A stretch of 20,684 nucleotides of DNA from CF-161 sp035259145. GTDB lineage: Bacteria; Chloroflexota; Dormibacteria; Dormibacterales; Dormibacteraceae. Made by a program: the position numbers and the translations under genes. The stretch covers positions 1 through 20,684 of the forward strand of contig DATFWQ010000336.1 of the NCBI GenBank assembly GCA_035259145.1, written 5' to 3'. The notes under the pieces were generated by a model that saw only the letters and a list, made by a program, of their open reading frames with translations, had not been told where the DNA came from and did not search any database. Positions 1 to 6,778 of this stretch are shown here, in pieces (the stretch's first letter is position 1; the number at the start of each line of letters is the position of its first letter).

Positions 1-2034
1 CTGTACTTCGCCATCCTCATGAAGCGCGCCGACCCCCGGCATGACATCAGCGTCTTCGAGCGGAACCACCCTGATGCCACCTTCGGCTGGGGCGTCGTCT
101 TCTCCGAGGGGTCACTCGACGAGCTCGAGCACGCGGACTACGAGAGCTACATATCCACCACCGGCGCGTGCGCCAAGTGGAACCCGATCGACGTCCGCTA
201 TCGCAACACCAGCACGCGAATCCGGGGCAACGTCTTCAGCGGTATCGGACGCATGCGCCTGCTGAACATCCTCCAGGCACGCGCCGTCGAGCTTGGCGTC
301 GAGACCACCTTCCTCCACGAGGTCGACAGCCTCCATCCCTATCTGGACGCCGACCTCGTCGTTGGGGCCGACGGAGCCAACTCGTTTGTTCGCCGCGCGC
401 TCGCCGACCGTCTACTACCTTCGATCGACCTGGCGCCGTCGAAGTACGCCTGGTTCGGCGCGGACCTGGCGTTCCCCGTCTTCACCTACATCTTTCGGGA
501 GACCGAGTGGGGCCTGTTCCAGGCGCACTGCTACCCGTTCGACGAGTCCCGCAGCACGATGGTGCTTCTGATCTCGGAAGACACATGGATGCGAGCGGGC
601 CTGGACGGGCTGGACGAAGAGGGATCGCTGCAGCTGTGCGAGCGCGTCTTTGCAGAGCACCTGCGTGGCCATCGCATGCTCTCCAACCGGTCGCTCTGGA
701 TCAACTTTCCATGGGTTCGGTGCCGCTCATGGCACACGGAGAACGTGGTCATTCTGGGTGACGCAGCCCATACCGCACACTGGTCGATCGGTTCCGGGAC
801 GAAGCTGGCACTGGAGGACGCGATCTCGCTGGCCAGGGCATGCGTCAAGCACCGCAACCGGCTCCAGCCGGCGGTGGCCGAGTTCGAGCTCGAGCGGCAG
901 CCGGTCGTCGACCGCCTCCAGCAGGCTTCGCGCACCTCGTGTGAGTACTTCGAGTCGCTCCAGCGATACTTCACGTTCGAGCCGCTGCAGTTCGCCTACC
1001 AGCTGATGACGCGGACTCCTCGCGTCACCCACACCAACCTGACCGTCCGCGACGCCGACTTCGTACGTCGCGTTGAGACGGACTTCGCAATGCGGGCGAC
1101 CGGTTGGGCGGGGTACGCCGCTCCGCCACCGGTCTTCGCCCCCTTGCGTCTGCGCTCGGTGACGATTCCCAACCGCCTGGTGTTCCTTAACGGGCCACTG
1201 GACGAAGGAGCCGGTCTCGTGATCAGCGAGCTCCACGCCGTGTCGCCTGATGGTCGGGTCGCCCCTGATACGCCCGTCGGCGTCCCCACATCGCCGGCGG
1301 ATGGCTCCTCACTGGTCTGTCTCCGGCTGGGCCACGCGGGCCGGCGAGGTTCCTGCCGCTCGCGGAGGTTCGGCGTGGACCGCCCCCTGGCCGAAGCCGA
1401 GGCCTGGCCTGTGGTGTCCGCATCCCCGATCGCGCACGCCCCCTGGATGCCGGTGCCACGTGAACTCGATCAGGCCGGCATGGAGCGGATCTGCGCCGGC
1501 TTCGTGTCTGCCGCCCGGCGGGCAGGCGAGCTCGGACAGCGGCTGCTGCTGCTCGATTTTTCGCAGGGCACTCTTCTCGCGTCCTACATCTCCCCGCTGG
1601 CCAACCACCGGCAGGACGAGTTCGGCGGCAGCCTCGGGAACCGGATGCGCTACCCGCTCCAGGTGTTGAACGCGGTGAGGGCGGCGTGGCCCACCGAGCT
1701 CCCGCTGGCGGTTGCCTACTCGGCTGCCGACCACCTGAAGGGAGGCCTGCCGCAGGAGGAGTCGGTTGCCGCTGCCGTGCTGCTCCGCGACGCCGGCGCC
1801 GACCTGCTGCTGGTCCTGACCGGCCAGACAACCGCCGACTCACACCCGGAGTACGGCCCCGCCTACGGCGTCCCCTACTCCGACCTGGTGCGCAACGAGG
1901 CCGGCGTGCCGACGATGGCCTGCGGCCAGATCACCACGCTGGACGAGGTCAACACCCTTCTGGCGGCGGGCCGGGCCGACCTGTGTGTTCTTGACCGGTC
2001 GCTCCGTGCTGAACCAGCGCCAGCTCAGCGATAA
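1..2034 (+). CDS. Anthraniloyl-CoA/salicylyl-CoA-type flavin monooxygenase fused to OYE-like domain (5' partial)
   Basis: The reading frame is open from base 1 (LYFAILMKRADP...), so the gene starts upstream and the GxGxxG FAD motif is cut off; the ATG at 19 is internal. Residues about 1-365 are a class A FAD monooxygenase: GADGANS near 120 and the FAD motif GDAAHTAHWSIGSGTKLALED near 250 match the salicylyl-CoA 5-hydroxylase/2-aminobenzoyl-CoA monooxygenase family, which hydroxylates aromatic CoA thioesters with O2 and NAD(P)H. From about residue 375 (FAPLRLRSVTIPNRLVF) an Old Yellow Enzyme domain follows, as in bifunctional anthraniloyl-CoA monooxygenase/reductase. This half is shorter than I expect: the segment after NRLVF and a second one after the SPDGR region are missing, the usual HCAHG is DFSQG, the usual VRISA Arg is Tyr (VAYSA), and the C-terminus is short. 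LGHAGRRG and the SPLANHRQDEFGGS stretch remain. The monooxygenase assignment is firm; the exact substrate is inferred. Confidence 0.87.
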   Translation: MYFAILMKRADPRHDISVFERNHPDATFGWGVVFSEGSLDELEHADYESYISTTGACAKWNPIDVRYRNTSTRIRGNVFSGIGRMRLLNILQARAVELGVETTFLHEVDSLHPYLDADLVVGADGANSFVRRALADRLLPSIDLAPSKYAWFGADLAFPVFTYIFRETEWGLFQAHCYPFDESRSTMVLLISEDTWMRAGLDGLDEEGSLQLCERVFAEHLRGHRMLSNRSLWINFPWVRCRSWHTENVVILGDAAHTAHWSIGSGTKLALEDAISLARACVKHRNRLQPAVAEFELERQPVVDRLQQASRTSCEYFESLQRYFTFEPLQFAYQLMTRTPRVTHTNLTVRDADFVRRVETDFAMRATGWAGYAAPPPVFAPLRLRSVTIPNRLVFLNGPLDEGAGLVISELHAVSPDGRVAPDTPVGVPTSPADGSSLVCLRLGHAGRRGSCRSRRFGVDRPLAEAEAWPVVSASPIAHAPWMPVPRELDQAGMERICAGFVSAARRAGELGQRLLLLDFSQGTLLASYISPLANHRQDEFGGSLGNRMRYPLQVLNAVRAAWPTELPLAVAYSAADHLKGGLPQEESVAAAVLLRDAGADLLLVLTGQTTADSHPEYGPAYGVPYSDLVRNEAGVPTMACGQITTLDEVNTLLAAGRADLCVLDRSLRAEPAPAQR

Positions 2035-2047
2035 ACCGGCCTACGCG

Positions 2048-2440
2048 CTAAACCTCCACCACCACCATCGCGCCTTCCACCGTGACCGCGTAGCGCTCGG
2101 CCACGTACGGGCCGGGCACCAGTTCCACCGGGTAAGCGCGCACGCGCGTCCGCGCCGGGTCGACGAACGACTGACCCGTGCGGACGTCGAACTCCCACCC
2201 ATGCCACGGACAGCGCAGGATCTCGCCCCGCCGCAGATATCGGTATTCACCAGGGGCGCCAGGCACGACGAACCCGCTGAGCACGCCCCGACACAACGGT
2301 CCACCCTGATGGGGACATACGTTGCGCAGGGCGAAGAACTCCCCGCCGACATTGAAAACCCCTATCGACCGGCCTTCCAGCGTGACGATGCGGCGGCTGC
2401 CCGGCGGGATGTCTGCGGCTGGCGCTACAGGGTGCTTCAG
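2048..2440 (-). CDS. Small Rieske [2Fe-2S] protein, probable CTG start
   Basis: About 130 residues. The cluster motifs are CPH (in ALRNVCPHQGGPLC) and CPWHGWEFD, so both Cys-His ligand pairs are present and a Rieske [2Fe-2S] cluster is expected, probably for one-electron transfer. The two motifs are 32 residues apart, longer than the roughly 15-20 I expect in most Rieske domains. The family N-terminus (ADIPPGSRRIVTLEGRSIGVFN) lies before any ATG, GTG or TTG in frame; the first such codon (TTG, 2296) would remove the first CxH. The upstream in-frame stop is TGA at 2446-2444, and between it and the domain the only workable start is CTG at 2440-2438. This CTG overlaps the amidohydrolase stop as CTGA, the geometry of translationally coupled ATGA/GTGA pairs. 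No Shine-Dalgarno is evident. Its partner oxygenase or reductase is not identified; the flanking amidohydrolases are the obvious functional neighbours. Confidence 0.85.
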   Translation of the reverse strand: MKHPVAPAADIPPGSRRIVTLEGRSIGVFNVGGEFFALRNVCPHQGGPLCRGVLSGFVVPGAPGEYRYLRRGEILRCPWHGWEFDVRTGQSFVDPARTRVRAYPVELVPGPYVAERYAVTVEGAMVVVEV

Positions 2441-3513
2441 CTCTCAGGAAGCCTGTACAGCGCCCTCGCGTTGCCGGAATAGACCCGCTCCCGCGCACCC
2501 TCCGGAAGCGAGGCGAAGGCGCGGGCCGGGTCGTCGTAGTCCCAGTGCGGGTAGTCCGTGGCGAAGAGCAGACGGTCCCAGCCGATCCGTTCGAACACCT
2601 GGATCAGCTGCTCCGGCCGGTCGGGCTCCTCGACCGGCTGAGTCGTGAGCCAGACGTGTTCGCGCACGTACTCGGACGGCCGCCTGCGTAGTTCGGGCAC
2701 CTCGTCGCGCATCGCCTCGAACAGCCGGTCCATGCGCCACACCAGAGGCGGCAACCAGGCCACCCCGCCCTCGATGCAGACGACCTGCAACCCCGGGAAG
2801 CGCTCGAAGACACCCTCGAACACCAGCGAGACGAGCTGCGCCTGAAAGGCCATGGCCATCGCGGTGTGGTCCTCCAGGTAGTAGGAGGGCCAGCCTGACG
2901 AGGAGACCGGGTGACCACTGTAGCCTCCGAAGTGGATGCCGAGCGCCATGCCCTGGCGCTCGCACGCCTCGAAGATCGGCCAGTATCGCCGTCGGCCCAT
3001 CGGCTCCAGCGTCCTGACCAGCATCAGAGCCTGGACGAAGCCCGGATGGCTGGCGACGCGGTCTATCTCGGCCGCGCTCAGGTCGCCGGCGTCGAACGGC
3101 ATGACGATCGAGGCTCGGAGCCTGGGCTCGGGCTCCAGCCATTCGGCCACCTGCCAGTCGTTGACCGCCCTGCAGAGCGCGGCGCCCAGCTCAACGTCCA
3201 TCTGACCAGCGCCAGCGTGAAGGCAGTTGAGGATGCCGAAGCTGGTTTCCAGCGGGTCGAGCAGCTGCTCTCGCACGAACGCCAGACTGGAACCCGGAGG
3301 GCCTCCGCCGGGCGGCCAGGCGTCCACCCGCGCAGCCTGGGGGGCCGACTTCGGGTAGGGATAGCCCTGTGCCAGACCGTGCCGGTTCCGACCGCCGAAC
3401 CTCTCCAGGTGCCGGCGCCAGCGCTCGGCCAGATAAGGACGGAGCCGTGCTTCAGAGGCTGGGTGGTTGTGGATGTCGCAATCCACCAGCCCGGCGGAGA
3501 CCAGAGTGGCCAC
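2437..3513 (-). CDS. Amidohydrolase-2 (ACMSD-like) family metal hydrolase/decarboxylase
   Basis: 358 residues, amidohydrolase_2 family (TIM-barrel metal enzymes such as ACMSD and related decarboxylases or hydratases). Visible metal-site residues are H15 and H17 in DCDIHNHP, H194 in LGIHFGG, and D320 in ATDYPHWD. At the position where many members have His, there is E248 in CIEGGVAWLP, so the metal set may differ from ACMSD. H216 lies in LEDH. The start is GTG (3513), five bases after the stop of the upstream paralogue; GGAG lies too close to serve as a clear Shine-Dalgarno, which suggests translational coupling. It ends in a 4-nt overlap with the Rieske gene. The protein aligns along most of its length with the upstream gene (RYWPIFEAC/LYWPIYQAC, SLVFEGVFERFP/SLVLEGVFNRFP), so they are tandem paralogues. 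Substrate unknown; the nearby CoA-thioester genes make a small aromatic or acyl acid plausible. Confidence 0.88.
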   Translation of the reverse strand: MATLVSAGLVDCDIHNHPASEARLRPYLAERWRRHLERFGGRNRHGLAQGYPYPKSAPQAARVDAWPPGGGPPGSSLAFVREQLLDPLETSFGILNCLHAGAGQMDVELGAALCRAVNDWQVAEWLEPEPRLRASIVMPFDAGDLSAAEIDRVASHPGFVQALMLVRTLEPMGRRRYWPIFEACERQGMALGIHFGGYSGHPVSSSGWPSYYLEDHTAMAMAFQAQLVSLVFEGVFERFPGLQVVCIEGGVAWLPPLVWRMDRLFEAMRDEVPELRRRPSEYVREHVWLTTQPVEEPDRPEQLIQVFERIGWDRLLFATDYPHWDYDDPARAFASLPEGARERVYSGNARALYRLPES

Positions 3514-3518
3514 TCCGT

Positions 3519-4451
3519 CTAGTCTCTCAGGCGCGGGTACGTCCGACGAGCGTTTTCGTCGTAGTCGACGTCGGGAACCGGTCCCTCCCCTCCGCCGTAC
3601 AGCAGCATCGACTCAGAGCCAAGATGAGACAGGACCTCAGCGAAGGCCTCGGCTGGCGCGTCGAAGGGGCGCACCGTGAGCCGAACGCTCCTCCGGACGA
3701 TCTCCGAGGGGCGCCGCTCCACCCACGGTACCTCGCGGCGGAGACCTTTCCAGTTCTTGTCCAGGCGCCAGCAGAGCGACGGCAGCCAGCTGACGCCGGA
3801 GCGGATCAAGACCACCTTGAGGTCGGGAAACCGATTGAACACCCCCTCCAGGACCAGGCTCATCACCTGCGACTGAAACGCCTGGCTCTGTGATGCATGA
3901 TCCTCCACCAGGTGCGACGGCCATCCGATCGGAGTGATGGCGCTTCCGATGTTGCCGCCCGCCCGAACCGCCAGTACGAGGCGGTGCCTCACGCAGGCCT
4001 GGTAGATCGGCCAGTACAGGCGCCGGCCGAGTGGGTGCTGGCCGCGCAGCGGCATGAGCACCTGCACGAAGCGGCCATCACCGGCCAGGCGTTCGATCTC
4101 CGCGACCGCGAGGTCGGTGCTCTGCGGGGCGACGGTGATCGAGCCTCGGAGTCGAGGGTCGGCGGCGAGCCACCTCGAACGGAGCCAATCGTTCAGCCCC
4201 CTGGCCAGTGCTGCTGCGAGGTCCTCGCTGTGCAGGGCCTCGATGGCCGTGATCGGATTGACCACCGCCAGTTCGGCGTCCGCCGGCATCGCGGGCTCGC
4301 GAACACCGCTCCCGGGCAGCTCGTAGCTCGGCTCGATGCTGCGCAGGCCGCGCTCGACGACGGTGTCCCGCCAGTAGCCGTCCAGGTGCTCGTGCAGCGC
4401 TGAGACCGGCGGAGCCGTGGCCGGGAGATCACAATCGATCACTCTGCTCAT
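3519..4451 (-). CDS. Amidohydrolase-like paralogue lacking metal ligands (probable pseudoenzyme)
   Basis: 310 residues, clearly homologous to the next gene downstream but about 48 residues shorter, mostly in the N-terminal third. Metal-site positions are replaced: the HxH motif reads DCDLPATAPP, the barrel His is R163 (LAVRAGG), the Glu is R217 (LIRSGVSWLP), and the Asp of ATDYPHWD lies in LLYGGGEGP. The fold-bearing segments (GRRLYWPIY, GWPSHLVEDH, QAFQSQVMSLVLEGVF) are intact, and the frame is open without stops, so this is a maintained protein rather than a decaying gene. The likely role is a structural or regulatory partner of the intact paralogue, perhaps a heterodimer; this is inference. 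The start is ATG at 4451 without a Shine-Dalgarno. A TAATAT hexamer ends 5 nt upstream, compatible with a leaderless transcript. It is the first gene of a three-gene unit. Confidence 0.83.
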   Translation of the reverse strand: MSRVIDCDLPATAPPVSALHEHLDGYWRDTVVERGLRSIEPSYELPGSGVREPAMPADAELAVVNPITAIEALHSEDLAAALARGLNDWLRSRWLAADPRLRGSITVAPQSTDLAVAEIERLAGDGRFVQVLMPLRGQHPLGRRLYWPIYQACVRHRLVLAVRAGGNIGSAITPIGWPSHLVEDHASQSQAFQSQVMSLVLEGVFNRFPDLKVVLIRSGVSWLPSLCWRLDKNWKGLRREVPWVERRPSEIVRRSVRLTVRPFDAPAEAFAEVLSHLGSESMLLYGGGEGPVPDVDYDENARRTYPRLRD

Positions 4452-4456
4452 CTTGG

Positions 4457-4462
4457 ATATTA
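4457..4462 (-). promoter_or_regulatory. Possible -10 element (TAATAT) for the amidohydrolase unit
   Basis: On the minus strand TAATAT ends 5 nt before the ATG at 4451. There is no recognisable -35 and no Shine-Dalgarno, so if real it would give a leaderless or near-leaderless mRNA. The motif is AT-rich in an otherwise GC-rich gap of 57 nt between divergent genes. Weak evidence from a single hexamer. Confidence 0.3.
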
Positions 4463-4484
4463 GGAGGCGGCGTGGACAGGTGAT

Positions 4485-4490
4485 AGGCTG
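4485..4490 (+). promoter_or_regulatory. Possible -10 element (TAGGCT) for the beta-propeller gene
   Basis: TAGGCT fits the TANNNT pattern common in GC-rich Gram-positive promoters and lies 18 nt before the GTG start at 4509. I see no convincing -35 at the right distance (TTGGAT at 4453-4458 is too far). It shares the 57-nt divergent gap with the minus-strand unit. Low confidence. Confidence 0.22.
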
Positions 4491-4508
4491 CGCCCCGGCC
4501 GCAAAACC

Positions 4509-5786
4509 GTGTCAAACGCGTTCAGGAACCTGGCTGGTGTCACCCTCCTGGCATTCATGGTGGCCGGGCTCATGGCCCTGCTCTCGATCCTACTGATGAC
4601 CTCCGGACCGGCAGACGGGATGACCCACCGGCACGAGAGCACCAATGTGGCAACGTCCTGGTCTACGCACTGGCAGCGCAGCGCTGACCCGGCTCAGTTC
4701 CGCTCAGCGCTCGGCGGCAGGGATGCTGAGGCCCCACCCGTCCTGGTGGGCTCTACGCTGTATGCGCTGGGCACCGACGGCCGGCTCTATTCCCTGGACC
4801 CTCGGAGCGGCAGCAGCCGGGCATTCGACGTCGGCAGCCGGCGGCGCCCCATCAACTTTCGTGCGACGGCGTCGCGGCTGGTGGTGGTCGCCCGGGCGTT
4901 AAATCAGGCGACCGGCCTGGCAGACATCAACCTCCTTGGCGTCGACCCGACCACGCGGACTGTCGCGTGGGATCAGCCGCTCGGAGCTGACGTCTTCATC
5001 GACAGCCTCGAGGTCGACGCCGACACGGTGTACCTCGGGGTGGGAGACAACGTCGACGGTGCCCAGTGGCGTGCCCGCCGCGACCGCGGCGCCGCGCCCT
5101 CGCTGCATCCACGCGTCCGGGCTTACGCTCTCGCCACCGGTGTATTGCGCTGGGAGCAGGCGTTGCCCGAGCGCAGCGACACCGGGCCAGCCGATGACCT
5201 GAGCGTGACGGCGGTGGGCAGCGAGGTGGTCGCGACCGAATTCACAGATGAGGTCTCGGTTGGAGTGGTCGGCCTCGATCGCAGCAGCGGTCAGATCGGG
5301 TGGCGTGACATGGGCGGAACCAGGGCGCTGGGCACGCTGGGCAACCGCCTGGTGGTCCTTTCCGGGACGGATGTCCTGATCATGATCCCGACCAGTGGCA
5401 CCATCGTGGACCGCCTCGCGGGACTCGGTCCCAACAAGCCTGATGCCACCGTGGTGTCGGGGACCTGGCTGTACTGGACCGAATTCGATCGCGTCAGGGC
5501 GCTTGATCTGCAGCGGAAGCGGCAGCTGTGGCCACCCACCCAGCTCGACTACCGCATCCGTCCTGTCGCCGGCAAGTCGCTCACTCGCCCGGACGTCGAG
5601 GACGGCCACCTTTACGTCGGAGGCCGCGACGACGCGGTGTACTCGATCGACGTCCGAACCGGGCTGGTCGAGTGGAAGTTTCCGGCGCGTCGAGCTGTCC
5701 CCAGCATCGACTATCCCCCGCTTCGCGTTGCCGACACGGTGCTGGTGCAGGACAGCCAGCTCACAGCCTATCGGGCGCCTCCCTGA
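4509..5786 (+). CDS. Membrane-anchored PQQ-like beta-propeller protein
   Basis: 425 residues. Residues about 8-33 (LAGVTLLAFMVAGLMALLS...) form one hydrophobic segment, a signal anchor, followed by an outward-facing domain. The rest shows PQQ/BamB-like propeller blades with recurring 'VGSTLYALGTDGRLYSLD', 'VYLGVGDN...YALATGVLRWEQ', 'LDRSSGQIGWRD', 'LYWTEFDRVRALDL' and 'LYVGGRDDAVYSIDVRTGL' patterns, about six or seven blades. I see no CxxCH haem motif, so it is not a quinohaemoprotein; whether it binds a cofactor or only proteins or polymers cannot be told. GTG at 4509 is chosen because it precedes the hydrophobic segment and no in-frame ATG lies upstream; M17 (4557) is an alternative start that would cut the membrane segment. 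It is a single gene, divergent from the amidohydrolases and ending 14 nt from the convergent aminotransferase. Function unknown. Confidence 0.78.
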   Translation: MSNAFRNLAGVTLLAFMVAGLMALLSILLMTSGPADGMTHRHESTNVATSWSTHWQRSADPAQFRSALGGRDAEAPPVLVGSTLYALGTDGRLYSLDPRSGSSRAFDVGSRRRPINFRATASRLVVVARALNQATGLADINLLGVDPTTRTVAWDQPLGADVFIDSLEVDADTVYLGVGDNVDGAQWRARRDRGAAPSLHPRVRAYALATGVLRWEQALPERSDTGPADDLSVTAVGSEVVATEFTDEVSVGVVGLDRSSGQIGWRDMGGTRALGTLGNRLVVLSGTDVLIMIPTSGTIVDRLAGLGPNKPDATVVSGTWLYWTEFDRVRALDLQRKRQLWPPTQLDYRIRPVAGKSLTRPDVEDGHLYVGGRDDAVYSIDVRTGLVEWKFPARRAVPSIDYPPLRVADTVLVQDSQLTAYRAPP

Positions 5787-5800
5787 CTCAGGCTGGCCGG

Positions 5801-6733
5801 TCAGACGGCGACACGCTGCTGGTACACGGACACGTGCCAGCCGGCCGGCGCGCTGACCCGCCCCCGGACCAGGGCGAAGTACGCGGCCTGCAGCCGGCTG
5901 GTGAGCGGACCCATCTCGCCCCGGCTCACCTGGTAGCCGTCGATCTCCACGACAGGCTGGACTTCCATCGCCGTGCCGACGAAGAACAGCTCGTCGGCGA
6001 CGTACAGCTCGGTCGCGTCGACCTCGCGCTCTTCGACCACCAGCTCCAGCTCTCGGGCCAGGCCGATGACCGTCGCCCGTGTGATCCCCTCGAGGATCGA
6101 GTCCGTGGTGCGCGGCGTGATCACGACACCGTCACGGACCAGAAAGACGTTCTGGCCAGGGCCCTCCGAGACCTTGCCGCGCTCGTTCAGCATGACCGGG
6201 ATGTCGAAGCCCTTGGTCCGGGCATCGAGCGAGGCGACGCGGCTGTTCAGGTAGTTTGCGCTCGCTTTGACGCGCGGTGACATGGCATTGTCGTTGAGGC
6301 GCCGCCAGGGGCTGAGTGTGACCCTCACGCCCGTCGTCAGCTTGGGACTGGACGGTCTCGGGAATGCAAGTATGAACGCGCCTGCCTCCGCGTCCGCCTC
6401 GCGACCCAGCTCCACCTCGTCAAAGTAGGCGACAACGCGAACGTGTGCGTCGTCCCGAACCTGGTTGGCGTGGAGCAGGTCGATCACACCGCGGACTAGG
6501 TCGTCGGGCCCATACGGCAGCCGCATTCGGAGGAACCGCATCGAGGTGCCGAAGAGCCGCTGCATGTGGTCGTGAACCCGGAACAGGAGCAGGTCATCGG
6601 CCACTCCCGATCTGTAGGCCCGGATGCCCTCGAAAACACTGGCTCCTCGAAGCAAGGCATCCGCGTTGACGTGAATCCGGCTGTCCTCCCAGGCCGTGAT
6701 CCTGCCGTTCATCCATGTGTTCTGCGGCTTCAA
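5801..6733 (-). CDS. Class IV (branched-chain-type) PLP aminotransferase
   Basis: 310 residues from TTG at 6733. It is a fold-type IV aminotransferase, related to IlvE: it moves an amino group between an amino acid and 2-oxoglutarate. Visible motifs are FEGIRAY (near 35), the PLP lysine K156 in SPRVKASANYLNS, SEGPGQNVFLV (near 190), and TTDSILEGITRATV (near 210). An in-frame TTG also exists at 6739, but AAGGAGG (6747-6741) is only 1 nt from it and an ideal 7 nt from 6733, so 6733 is preferred. It follows the fused 2-oxoacid oxidoreductase by 45 nt on the same strand. This pairing suggests it supplies the oxidoreductase's 2-oxoacid, for example indolepyruvate or phenylpyruvate, rather than serving only branched-chain synthesis. 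Motifs alone do not fix the substrate. Confidence 0.87.
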   Translation of the reverse strand: MKPQNTWMNGRITAWEDSRIHVNADALLRGASVFEGIRAYRSGVADDLLLFRVHDHMQRLFGTSMRFLRMRLPYGPDDLVRGVIDLLHANQVRDDAHVRVVAYFDEVELGREADAEAGAFILAFPRPSSPKLTTGVRVTLSPWRRLNDNAMSPRVKASANYLNSRVASLDARTKGFDIPVMLNERGKVSEGPGQNVFLVRDGVVITPRTTDSILEGITRATVIGLARELELVVEEREVDATELYVADELFFVGTAMEVQPVVEIDGYQVSRGEMGPLTSRLQAAYFALVRGRVSAPAGWHVSVYQQRVAV

Positions 6734-6740
6734 CTGCAAA

Positions 6741-6747
6741 CCTCCTT
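6741..6747 (-). promoter_or_regulatory. Shine-Dalgarno AAGGAGG that sets the aminotransferase start
   Basis: Full-consensus AAGGAGG on the minus strand, 7 nt before TTG 6733 and only 1 nt before the alternative TTG 6739. The spacing decides for the shorter protein. A short ATG frame beginning upstream (ATG TCC CCC AAG GAG ...) reads through this site and stops at once, so it is not a gene. Confidence 0.75.
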
Positions 6748-6778
6748 GGGGGACATGGCTGCTGGACGAATAGAACGC

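Noticed and set aside
2048..2296. 82-residue Rieske reading from TTG 2296
   Set aside because: Leaves out the first CxH ligand pair and the conserved N-terminal strand, which are in frame upstream.
3519..4451. Pseudogene call for the metal-less amidohydrolase copy
   Set aside because: The frame is intact, core fold segments are well kept and it is tightly spaced with the active copy, so a maintained pseudoenzyme is a better reading.
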